Assembly (NCBI GenBank): GCA_003290165.1
Contig: QNQO01002095.1
Span: 1-64,000 of the forward strand
DNA: 64,000 nt
Source of the DNA: Berberis thunbergii
Lineage: Eukaryota > Streptophyta > Magnoliopsida > Ranunculales > Berberidaceae
Direction of reading: 5' to 3'
Shown here: one piece after another, positions 17,284 to 29,100 of the stretch
Layout: each line of letters opens with the position of its first letter
Position numbering within the stretch: position 1 is the stretch's first letter
Position numbers and translations under genes: made by a program
The notes under the pieces: generated by a model
The model's database searches: none
Seen by the model: only the letters and a program-made list of their open reading frames with translations
What the model was told of the DNA's origin: nothing

Positions 17284-17934
17284 GGTTGTGCATACTGAGG
17301 GTATGGTTTCCTTTCCGATGGAATTAGTTTCAGTATGTCCTTGTAGGGGAGGTTGGCTTTTGTAGGCTAGCCTTGTTGAAGTATATTTTGAGATATTTGT
17401 TACTTGGATAATTTTTACCTATCTGGTGACCTCAATTATTTCTTTCTAATATGTGATGGTAATCACTCGGCCAATCCATTAATTTGTCTGTAACAAGTAT
17501 TCTCTGAACAGCGCGATGGTCTATCAGACATGTTACACGATGTATTTGTAATGGGGACTTCTATTTTATAAATGTTGCACACGAAGTATTGAAATGCATG
17601 AGAAATATATTGAAACATTGTTGAAAATAAGCTGGATTTGAACTGCAACTATCAGAAATGTTTGCTAAAGCTGTCCATGATTTAGATTTATAAATGCGGA
17701 TGCTTTCCACATCCCTGAACAAACCTGAAATTCCTCCGCTTATTTCAAAGCTTGTTTGAAAGTTTTGAAATATTAAGTTTTGGTAAAGGTTAGAGATGAA
17801 CGGCAGAACTGGGGCAACTGGGTTGCAAAAGGGAAAAATGGACAAGAAGGCTTGTGCGCAGAGAAGCAAACGAAGCGTGAGATAGTTTTCTTCCTTTCAG
17901 TCTTCTTTCTCTGAGGCCATCTTTAGTAGTAACC
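17284..17934. other. Helicase 3' UTR and spacer to the next candidate gene
   Basis: From 17284 the helicase 3' UTR runs to about 17570; no single clear poly(A) signal can be chosen. From about 17780 the sequence becomes a purine/pyrimidine-rich leader (CTTCCTTTCAGTCTTC near 17890) typical of a plant 5' UTR and leads to the ATG at 17935. No repeat recognised. Confidence 0.4.
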
Positions 17935-20729
17935 ATGAGTGGAACAGAGGAATGGAATGAGTTGCAGAATAATGGTTCCACCTTTGGATGCGAAATTGAC
18001 AAATCCATTGGGGGTGTTCATCTCAGCAAGCTTGAACAGGTCTTCTTCTTCCTACATATTTTATGTTGGTATTCAATGGGTACTTTTGATTTTCTCATAA
18101 ATGTTGTATTGAGACTTTAAATTTAGAGTTTAGACCCCATTTTGTTGAATTGATTATTGATTAAGATGAAGGAAACATTGGACAACTTTTTCGAAGGCAT
18201 GGTGGATCTCCCACTCCTCTCTTCATTATAAATTAGGATTAGGATTGCTTACAAGGGTTCTACCTAGTTGAAATAATTGATCAAATGGGTACAAACAATG
18301 ATGATTTGGGTAGTAATGTTAGGTCTGTGGAGATGCAACTTGGCATACATAGAATTACTAAAGAGAATGGTTTATTTTTACCCAATTTTTCGATTATCTT
18401 CACTTCTTCAGTGTTGACATATTATGTTATTCGGACACTCAGCTTCGCTTTTTTTATAAGCTAAAAATCAGTTTTTAGTTTTGATAAGATGAGGAAAAAA
18501 GGTATAGTAGTGTAGTTTGCCTATATATATGTGAACAACAATCTGTTAAACCGAAAGGATTGATTTAATTGATTGGAATTTTTTTTGTCTAAACTATCAA
18601 GTTCTTACAAATGCTTGAAACACGGCAAATAATCCCTGTAGCTAATTTTTTAGGTGAAAATGAAAGTTTTATTAAAATTACTTTACTGAAAATCGTTCTT
18701 CATAAGAAGATAAAAAAAAATCGGAAGTGGTCTATAGCAACCAAAGAAAAAAATGACCTATAATATGGAAACACCCCGCTCCCCATTTCCCTCCATCCCA
18801 AGATTAGTCGCCTATAAACCTCATCAAACTTGAACTTAAAGGATTCATGATGTATACAAAGCAAGGTGATTGTAAGAACAGTACACTGACAAATATGATG
18901 TATAGTTTACGGTTCCAACTTATGGTTTACAAATATCGACGATAAGCACATGATCAGGCAAAACTTATGAAATCCTAACTGGTTAGTCTTGAAGCTGCAA
19001 TCTCTCGCAAGGAGAGTAGATGTCTGACCAACAAAGCTACAACGACAAAGGATCTTTCATGAATAATTCTGCATAATCTCAATCCTACCAGGTTTAAACC
19101 TCGTTACTGATTTCATGGTCCGTTGAGATGGATAAAAAGGATCATACTCCTATTCCTATATTATAAGGATTGTACAGGTTGAGGGTTCTAAAAGAGTGAG
19201 AGGAACAAACCCCCTCCGACTCAACTTGTGGATGAAGAAGTCACAGTGGTGCAAAGTATTGTGCAAGATACCGCGACAACCAAGGAATTGAATAAATCCC
19301 AGTAATGTTGAATCAATTTAATCTGAGAGTTGCATTTCTTACATTCTTGATGGTTTCACCCACCAAAAAAGAACCTTGATCAGGTTTTCTTCCTGCTGTT
19401 CCTTTACCTGTCATAGGCTCCTTCAATTTTTTCAAACTGACATAACTTGTATGGAGACTTCTTTTTGCACTACTTTGGATGTCAATAAGATTTTCTGCCG
19501 GTGTATCAAATATAGCTATCACTATATTGGTATTTGTAGCGGTAAGTAGGGAAATATAATTCTGAATCAGACATGTCTGGACATAACACGAGTCATCACA
19601 TTTTTACCATAAGTTTACCAGATATGAGTATTTGGAGGCCAATTCAGTTGTAGTATGCTTAGTTAAACAGGTTTGCTCATGAAGCCCTGATCTGATTCTC
19701 CACCATTTCAGCTTTATATCTTGTTTTACCATCATAGGACTGACAGATCTGAAGAACCTTGTATTTGAGATAAGATCTGATATTGACGACCACCTAACTT
19801 TGAAACTGACTCCCCTTCATTCAACCCCACCAACAGCACTCAAATGTGCTATCCAGAAACTCACACTTCATAGCTAAATCACTCGAAAAAGACATCATAG
19901 ATACATATGGAATACCCTCTTTTATGTCGTGAAAGTTAAAAACAAGAAACATGATAGAAAAGGTAGACTTTTATGTCATATATCTATCAGTATATTTTAT
20001 ACTCCAAATGTGTCTCTATTAACCATTTAATGTTGGATTACTGTTGAATGGGGAATGCGATACCCATTCATGAGGATTCATGGCGTGGACCATGCATAGT
20101 AGAGTGAATGAGAACACGATTAATGAAGTGCATAGAAAGAGATTCTTATGCAAAGCAAGAACTAGTTGATTATTATCCCAAGGGATAAGCAAAGACGAAG
20201 TGAATAGAATTCTTTCCTTAAAGAGTTTTCGAGAATCTTAAGCAAAAAGTTAAAGAAGATTATTGCTTTGATTTTCTTATCTTCCGCTGATTCATTTCTC
20301 ACTAACTTTGGCCTTAAGTCTTAGCATCCCGCGATTAGTACCCCTTTTACCCTTTCAATTCTACAAAAAATGCTCTCTAATAAACAGTCAAGAACTGGTC
20401 TCATATGTTGTCGACTTCAGATATGTTAATTTAACAGATCATCCACCCAATCCAGGGACCCTTCATGTTGCCAGAACTTATAACCATTCTTCTAGTTTCT
20501 ACTCTTTTTAGAAGGAACTCATCATGTGGATTAGTACGTAAACTGAATAAGGTCTGTAGTTGTTTTAGCTGCGATCAACTGTGGCTGTTCTTGGTAATAT
20601 GATATATTTACTGTAGATTATGTTGCTGAGCACTGATGAAGTTTTTCGTTATTGATATTGCAGGCCAGAGAGTTTCTTCGGTCCTCCCAATCATTTCACA
20701 CACAAGGATGTTATTGTGGTGTGCGATGA
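17935..20729 (+). CDS. Possible two-exon micro-gene of unknown function
   Basis: A leader-like stretch is followed by an ATG at 17935 and 35 codons (MSGTEEWNELQ...VHLSKLEQ) ending at a GT donor (18040). A good acceptor (ATTGATATTGCAG) at 20663 opens a 21-codon exon in the right phase (AREFLRSSQSF...CYCGVR) with a stop at 20727-20729. Together they would make a 56-residue hydrophilic protein with a short Cys-containing C-terminus. I recognise no family. The 2.6-kb intron carries a degenerate SINE head (18955-19045). The exon pairing is an inference from splice signals only; other exons may exist or the locus may be a fragment. No signal peptide or membrane segment. Confidence 0.35.
18955..19045 (-). 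repeat. Degenerate tRNA-headed SINE, same family as the copy in the LINE
   Basis: The plus-strand words AAATCCTAACTGGTTAGTCT, TCTCTCGCAAGGAGAGTAGA and TGTCTGACCAACAAAGCTACAA match, with substitutions, the tRNA-like head at 40336-40410 inside the LINE. The rest of the 402-bp body cannot be aligned by eye. It lies in the candidate intron of the micro-gene. Confidence 0.6.
19050..20660. other. Non-coding intervening DNA
   Basis: AT-rich sequence with no convincing exon. A minus-strand 69-codon frame at 19313-19522 (ENLIDIQSSAKRSLHTSYVS and following) has no recognisable family. Nothing resembling an RNA gene or a bounded repeat was seen. Confidence 0.35.
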
Positions 20730-20810
20730 ATCCACATAACTAGGTATTGGAAAGCATATGTGGTGTTGAATCTTATGTAACTATAGTTGGGAAGGCATGT
20801 GGAGAACTTA

Positions 20811-20922
20811 TTATTATTATTTTTTTTTTTTGAAAGACAAGCGTGCTGCCGGTGGGTATAGAACCCAAGACGTGGGGATTAAACCACCACAGCCTTAACC
20901 ATCCAACCAGGCTACCATTGGC
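20811..20922 (-). mobile_element. tRNA-derived SINE with 16-bp target site duplication
   Basis: A 112-bp insert is flanked by perfect copies of GCATGTGGAGAACTTA (20795-20810 and 20923-20938). On the minus strand it begins GCCAATGGTAGCCTGGTTGG (A-box TAGCCTGGTTGG) and has a B-box-like GGTTCTATACC. It ends in a poly(A) plus TAA tail, seen as poly(T) at 20818-20832 on the plus strand. Perfect target duplication, tail and pol III-type boxes together indicate a recent SINE or retroposed tRNA relative. Confidence 0.85.
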
Positions 20923-21062
20923 GCATGTGGAGAACTTAGAGCATTTGTATTGCGATGTGACCAAAATTCAAATAAAAAAGCCTTATTCTGGTTTTATATT
21001 ATGTTTTCCATGGCATCAAATGGTTCCGTAGAATGTGGCACTTCAATTTGGTTATGAAAATG

Positions 21063-21193
21063 CTCAACTTTGCAATCAGGATGATGTTGCATTGTTCGAG
21101 AAAGTTTTTTACGACTTCGAGATACACATAAATTTTTTGGGAATTTTATCATTCTTTCGAGATCACATCACTCACTCTGATTGCAAAACAAGG
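21063..21193. mobile_element. Short MITE, copy 1 (TTTTGCAATCAGGATG ends)
   Basis: The left end CTTTGCAATCAGGATGATG pairs with the right end CACTCTGATTGCAAAAC as an imperfect inverted repeat. The approximately 130-bp segment aligns along its whole length with 53147-53275 (shared internal text such as TTACGACTTCGAGATACACAT versus TTACAACTTTGAGATACACAT). No coding capacity. Two diverged copies with the same ends define a small MITE family. Confidence 0.7.
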
Positions 21194-21750
21194 TTACAAA
21201 ATTGTTAAAACCCTTCATTTTCACTTATTAGTCATTTATTCAATAAAATTTCATTTTACAAAAGAGTAACTTTTCTCCATTTCACACATAATCCTTTTGA
21301 ATTTTTCAAAATCTAAAAAAATATTTTCCATTAAAATTGAATAACATTCATAATCTCTATTCAGAATCAAAGTGAACCACTTTTTATTCAGAATCAAAGT
21401 TCTAATCAGAACAAAGAACAAACGATACCTAAGATTGACAAATATTAATAAAATTGATCGAAAGAATATGCCAAACCAAACCAAACCAAGCCGATCAATT
21501 CATCAAGATGAAAAAGGACTACGACCAAATGTGGTGGAACTAAAAGAGGATCATCGGCGTACACAGTGTAGAGAAAATTTCCGGACAATATCATATATCC
21601 CTGCAACCCCAAAATCCGTAGTGCCTGTCTCTTATCTTTGTTTTTTCCGGAACCAAATAAAATCCATTTCAGTGGTATTATGGTAATTAACACCTCCATT
21701 TTAAGGGTATTCTCGGCATCCAATCAAACCCACAAATCTCACCTGAGTCA
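21194..21750. other. Upstream region of the ECT gene
   Basis: AT-rich promoter-side DNA. The minus-strand frames at 21251-21484 and 21445-21723 have no family match and are judged spurious. A leader with CTT triplet repeats follows from about 21780. No canonical TATA box can be picked with confidence. Confidence 0.35.
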
Positions 21751-23133
21751 CAAATTGGGGCTTCTTGAATCTCTCGTTGTTACTTCTCTTCTTCTTCTTC
21801 TTCTTCACCTTCTTTCTGTGTTTGTTGTTGTTGTTGTTGGTGTTTGGGGTTTGCTAGTTAGGGTTAGGATTTAGGGGGGGCGTTTCTGCTTCATCAATTG
21901 TGGCGCAGAAACCAGCCTCAAAGGCGAACTCATCTTCTTCATTCTTGATGCAGCTGCATATGGATTGAATTAGGGCTTCTTCTTATTCGGGTACTCTCTA
22001 TAACCCCTTACGTTCAATTTCTGGATTGCTGTCGGGTTTTTGAGATTGGGTTTCGAGTGGTTTGGGTGATTTAGGGATTCGGTTGTGAGAATTTGTGGGT
22101 TTTGAGAGTGGATTGTGGGTTTGAATTGGGTTTTGAGGGATTTTGTGTTGTGGGTGGGAAAGAATTGATTTTTTTTCGAGTTTTTGTGGTTTTCCCTTTC
22201 GTTTAATTGAAATCTGTATTGTTGGTTTGACGAAATTTATGTGCTTTTTGTGGTTTTTTTTTTTTTTGTGATTTTTGGATTGGTCATTCTGGGGTTAAGC
22301 TCAAGATTTAGGGTTGTAGGGTTTAATGATTAGGAACGTAAGATTGGGCCATTGGGGTTTGGGCACCAATTTGTTCATAGGGTTTTTAGGGTTATTTTGT
22401 TAAATTTTTATTGAAGATTGAGGTTTATTTGAGAATGCAAAACTTTCTTTTAAATTCTTATTCTATATCCTTAGTTTGAGTTCTGGGTGAATTGTTAAAT
22501 GTGCAAAGATTGATTGTGTTCTTCATTTTTTGGAGATAGATTGTTTAATTTCTGTTAAAACTTCTTGATTTGATTGTTGTGGAGGATGTAAAGGAGATTT
22601 ACCCCTTAGTTTGTTTTGAAGTTCTATTGATAAAAAGGATTAGTATTATGAACATGATAGTATTGCTTTAGGTCATTATTAGGATTATCTAGAAAATAAG
22701 ATTCTATGAGGTTTGTGTTCGGATATTATTTGAGGAAATGCCATCACAATGCCATTTTGTGGCAGTTTAAGTTATTTGAAAAATGGCGAACTTTTTCATT
22801 TTGTGTTAGCCAGTTCATTTGAAAATTAGCCTACTCATCGATGTGGAATTTCTAAAAGCAATGAACACAAGTAGTCTAATTAGTGTTTCCTATGCTATAA
22901 TAATCTGTTGTCCTTTTCCGTCTGCTGTATGGGTTAACTAGAATCCAAAAGTTCTATGTTGAGTAATGTGCTTGATTATTTTTTAGTTTTGTGGATCGGT
23001 TTTTCTGAAACTAAGTTCTAGTTTTATGATTATGCATTTTTTGTTGATCTTGGTAACTTTTTTGTTTTAGTGCTTCGTAAATGTAATCTCTAATTACAAT
23101 CATCCTCTCTCCTATAGGGGTGGGAGTCTCAGT

Positions 23134-26100
23134 ATGGAGGGTTACAATGGTTCTGAACAAGGAACTCCAGAAACTTACATGGTGATTTCTTATTTTTCCT
23201 AGCAAGTAGACTAACTTTTTAGTGAAAGAAAATAAATATGCATTATAGTCCTATGCATATGGTGCAACTAAATCGTAGAATCTCTAGAAAAAAAGAGAAA
23301 CATTTTGCACTTACATGCAAAATTATGTAAGTTGAAGTAAGTTGGGGAAGTAGTGAACGTAGGAATTTCTTAGAATTTGTATATGCTTTCTAAGTCATTT
23401 TGGGTTTGCCAGATGTTTTAACATCGACTTTTCACTTAAGTAGATTATTCTATTTACAATCATCTCTCTTCATGATATTACTAAAGTTGGGTTATGTAAG
23501 TAAAGGTTAACTTGTACCTAATTCTTAACTTGGATTTTCAGATTCAAGGTACAGAAGCAAACCTGCATTTAACTACAACCCCACCTTTTCAGCAAATCGA
23601 AGTTATGGATAATGGTGGAGCCCCAGAGTACATTGTTGACCAGGGCCTCTATTACCCTGCTGCCACCAACTATTATGGATATTACTCTACAGGTACGTTA
23701 TAGTGCCCGTCTTTGTCATATTTTAGCTTTGATACACAGTTTTGGGCCTTTGGCATGACCAAAGCTTGTTGTTTTCATGTTGTCAGGATTGGAATCAACT
23801 GGCCAATTGGATGACCAACATAGATTTATTGGGTTAGATGGTCATGATTATCAGTACGCTGTAAGTGAAGGCTGAATTTTTTTAATTTTTTTTTATATTG
23901 GATTAGCTGATGTCTGCTCTTGTAGTGATTCCTTCTTGCTTACCCAAGTTCTTAATGCATCTGTTTCAGGGCTTACAAACTGAAAATGTGCCTTATGTTT
24001 ATTATACAACTAGCTATGGATATGCACAGTCCCCGTACAACCCTTATAATCCTTACATACCGGGTGCTATCATTGGGGTTGATGGTTCATTTGTAGGAAT
24101 GCAACAATATTACCCTGGAGCCGCCTACCAGCAGTCTGCCTCCTCCCCTGTGTATTACCCTCTTGTTGTTCAACCTGGAGCAGAGAATGTCCAGAACAAT
24201 TCACTTGAACCCTTTTTAAACGGTGGACCACAAAATACTAATGGATCTGATGGACTAGGTTTAAAACCTAATCCTACCGCAGCAACTGCAGGCACGGTTA
24301 AGGCCTCTACAAAGCCTACGTCAGGGGATATGAGGTCCAAACCTGGAGAGACTGCAATCCCTCAATCACGTTCTCTGGGTAAACGGTCAGATTTTTCAAA
24401 AGCTAATGCAACACCTAGTAAGCAAGCTGCAACACACACTAACACTACTGGTTCTGTACCTGATGCAACTGCAACACAATCTACCCAGGTATGTTCTTAG
24501 TTTTCTCTTTTTGTGAGTATACATTATCTCAACCATTAGATTTATTATAGTCCACAGAAGTTTGTGCATATCCTTGAAACTTTTGCAGCTCTGTCAGTTG
24601 TTTGATGCTTAAGTAGATTAGTGAAAATACAAGGGACTGGTAATGAAGCCAATGCCTTTTTCTATCTTGTTCTTGGTGATGTTACTCTGTACTAGTTTTC
24701 TGTTTTTTCTCATCTTTTTGAATAAAAATCGTTTTTGTTTTACCTGATAAAAAATTATACATGAAAAATATTTTTAGAATGGATAGTTAATATTGCTATG
24801 TGATACTTTGAATGAATCAATGGGAAAATATATTTTCTTTTTATTGGATGAGTTGTGCTTTCTCTTCAGTACCGTGCTAGAGGTCGGGAAATGGCAGCAT
24901 GAGAGAAAATATAAAAGTTGTTATGGTACTTCTTTCTCCCTTTATTCTGACGCTGGACCAGTTAGCTATTTGGAATAGAACAAAAGTTTGGATTTATATA
25001 TGTTTTCAGTTTTCAAAGCGTCAACACAACGTAATTTTTGATTGATAAAATGAACTTGAACCAAAATAAGAACAGGGAAAAGATTACAGACACAAAAACA
25101 CACGAACAAGGCGCTCGAAAAAAGAAAAGACAAGATGAGCATCCCCAAACTGTTTGGTCAATAAATTGTAAAATATTGAAATATTTACTTGCTTTTTGTA
25201 CGTCTCTTTGAGGCAGTTGATTAAACTTTGATGTATCCGATTTTCACCATTTTCTGATCCTTATTCTTGGTGGTGTTGTTATTCTTCTCAAATACTTGAA
25301 ACCACTCCCATTGGTCATTTTTGTTGTTTTTAGAGAGAAAAAAAAGTTAGAAAGTTTTATTTCATATTGAAAAAGTTACTACATTATATTCCTTTCAATT
25401 AACACAACAAGAAATCTTCTAAACAAACTCCTTTTAATGTAAGCTCTATTATTTAATTCCATGAGATTGGATTTAGTCCCACTATCAAATTGATTTCTTA
25501 TTGTGTTCTTTATATTAGCGTGGCAATGTGACATGAATGATCTGTTTAAATCTCACATAACTGCATGAAGTATTTGAATTTAATTAGTTACTTCATTTGT
25601 ATTTTACAGGGTAGAACTGCTTCTAGCTCAGTTCAAGCTGTTAATCAATTCTCCCTTGGGCAGGCTTCGTCACTTCGTAATCCTGTAAGGGTTTCTCTTC
25701 CTGTTACAAGCGGTTTACCTGATTTTGGATCAAATGCACACAGATGGGCTGTGGTGGATAAGCCCAGGTCAAGGCTGCACGGTGGTGGAGTTTTAAACAA
25801 TGGGAATGGAAACCCTGATTTTTTCGGGGAACAGAATCGTGGGCCTAGGACAAACAGGTCAAAGAACCAGTGGGCTCCATCTGTTTTTGTTGAAGATCAC
25901 ACAGCAACATCTGGATCTACTAGTGCACATGGAAACATAATCATTCATACTGATCAATATAACAAGGAAGATTTCTGTGTTGATTATACTGATGCCAAGT
26001 TCTTTGTGATAAAATCCTATAGCGAAGATGATGTGCATAAGAGCATTAAATATAATGTATGGTCCAGTACTCCTAATGGAAACAAGAGGCTGGAGAGTGC

Positions 26101-29100
26101 TTATGAAGATGCACGGAGAATAGGTGATGGAAAGCCAAAAGGCTGTCCCATATTTCTGTTCTTTTCTGTGAGTACCCTGACCACAAGTTTAATCATGCTT
26201 GAAATCCGTTTTTTGGTTTTTTAGAAGATGGGTTTTTGCATGTTGTGATTTGTAAATTTTCTGGATTACAGTTCTTTATCTTGTTTTATGCTTTACAATT
26301 TAGTCCTTGGAGTTTCTTCTATGTAGAGCTATATTGATGGATAATTACTCTGTATAGGTAAATGCAAGTGGGCAGTTCTGTGGTGTCGCAGAGATGATAG
26401 GTCCGGTTGACTTCGACAAGGATATGAATTTCTGGCAGCAAGATAAATGGAGCGGTAGCTTCCCTGTTAAGTGGCATATAGTCAAAGATGTTCCAAACAC
26501 TATCTTTAGGCATATCATATTGGAGAACAATGAGAATAAGCCAGTGACTAATAGCAGAGACACACAGGAGGTAACAGTTTTCTTTATTTTACATATACAA
26601 ATTAATGTCAGTCATATTTATAGACGCGCACAAGTTGATCTTTTTGCTTTGGTATATAAGCTAGGTAGGACCTTAAGTCACATGAAAGCCTTCTGTCACA
26701 TGTGACGCTCAAACTTTCAGTCCATGTGACGCTCATACTTTCAATCCTCACACTGGTGCTTTTGGAATTCTTCTCAAATCTCCCCTCTATAGTTTACCAA
26801 AAACCGCTCTCATAATTTAGATCCCCGCACTAACCTCATATGGAGCCAATTGTTCTCAAATCTCCGCTCTATGGTTTACAAAACTTCACTTCTAAAATTT
26901 GAATCACCGCAAATGCTTTTGTTTCATAAATTTATTTATTTATTTATTTATTTTTGTATGATTATTTATATATAGATGTATATTATTAGTTTTGTGCACA
27001 TTAGTTTTTAGGTTTCGATCTCTCTCTATATATACCTATTATAATTATCCTATCATGTTTATCTTAAATAATTATTATTTTATTGATATTAATAAAATAA
27101 AATTGATGAAATGTTAATATTTTAAAATAAATAACAATAAAAATTTAAGAGTAAATTGCATATAGAGACGCTCTCAGATGTTAGCAGAGTTTGAAATTAA
27201 GCGTTTTCACGCTCCGGTGACTAAGGGTAGGATGCTATTCAGTGATATACTTTCTTCTGTATAGTCTGAACATACAACAAACTACTTTTGGATTGTGACT
27301 AGAAAATAACTGAACTTATTCAAAAATTGTATAACTAACGAATGAACAAACAACACAAGTTATGATTATTTAATTTGTTTTTCGTCGCGGTAAACAGGGG
27401 GATACCCTCTTTTCTTTTCTAAAATGGGAACAAATAAGAACTACAAGCCATTATGACTTATGAGGAGATGTTCCCCAAACAAACAGACGTTGTAGGAGCA
27501 TCTAAAAGCAAGAGAAAGACCAACATTGAAGATAATCTAAACATACCAACTAGCCGTCTGATTTAGGATTCTAGTTCATGTGCAACCATCTGGAACAAAC
27601 ACTGCCCTCTCATGTTAATATTTTTAATAAGACCACCTTCTCATGTCAATGTTCCTGTCCAAGAAGCACCACACCAATGTATGGCACTCATCCCAAATAG
27701 AAGAAAGAAACCTGTAAACACTGCCCCCCCCCTCTGCAGCTGGCCTCTATGAATGAATGCAAAGTCAGCCTTCTTGGATCCTATCAAGGCCCACAGGAGG
27801 ACACTTCTGTGACCAAATTAATGATCTCAATAGATAGTTTTGGGCAGCTGAATACAAAGATTTTTGCATTTCATGGAAAGAGGATGCTCTTTGGAACCTA
27901 ATGTATTCTACAACTAAACTAATTAATCTAAACCTAAAACTATAAACTAAAACTCAATTTTTCGTATTCATTCAACCAAATTACAAAAATGGATTTATGA
28001 CTTATTTAACTAAATCTAACCCTAGATTCTATTGGAGTCTTAATTTCCACTTATTCTAATTGGCTTACTGAGGTCTAAACTAAATTAAATAAATAAACTA
28101 ATTCTACATTACATCAGAACTACCCCCCCCAAAACAAAAAAAATAAAAATAAAATCCAAATCAATAAAGATGACTATTAACAAAGAAACCAAAAGGAGGA
28201 TACAAAGCTAGTGATTGGGAAGATCACCTAGCTGGCTGATTCCATTGACATGTGTAAGTTTCTAAAGACTTATACTCAAAGTAACCATGAGTAGACAAGA
28301 TACCATCAATATTTGCGCCGATTCCATAAGATAGGTTTGTTCTTTTTGGTAGAAGAGAGATTGGGAGATCAAAAGCTCTGAAAAGAGATGATACCCATGT
28401 CTTACCGAAGGCTTGTATTTCTTGAGCTTACTCTCACTTAAAGTGTGAGTATAGCGGGTGCTAGGCGAAGTGGCAAGTGTCAGCGACATTTCCACACACA
28501 AAAATTATCGACATGTAATTATGTTAAATAGTCAATTAAATATCTATTTGATCAAACATTTAAAGTCGAATAATGCATGATCCATAGTAGTAGAACATCA
28601 AGATAACAACTATGAAGTTTAAACATCCAAACCAATGACATAAACGGATGACCTTGATGAGAGACAAAGTAGGAACCAAGAGATTGAGACAGAGAAGAGG
28701 TTGAGAGTCAACAAACAAAAGCGAAAAAGAGAATGAGAAATAAAGAAGAGACACAAGAGTAGAGAAGAATAATCATAGAGACAATTGAGATCAAGGTGTT
28801 GATTGGTCAATTGAGAAAGGCAATCCATCCAATTACACGTCGATCGCCTTGATAAGAAACCAATTGTCGCCAACGTGTTAATCAATGGATGAATGGGTTT
28901 CAAACCCATAGATTCGATCGTTGGAAGTCACACATTCGACCAATTTGGTGGTTGAACCCAACTGTTTGTCGAAAACCACCGAGTTTATCTTTTGTTTGTC
29001 GAAAACCCTCAAGTTTATCCTTTGTCGAAGAATTGAGTTTCAAGCGTGGGTGAAAGGGCCCTCTAAAGATTTTTATTTTTTATTTTTTTTCCTTCTTCTG

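Noticed and set aside
20840..20920. Functional tRNA gene
   Set aside because: Boxes are tRNA-like, but there is a poly(A) tail and a perfect 16-bp target duplication, and the cloverleaf cannot be closed; SINE fits better.
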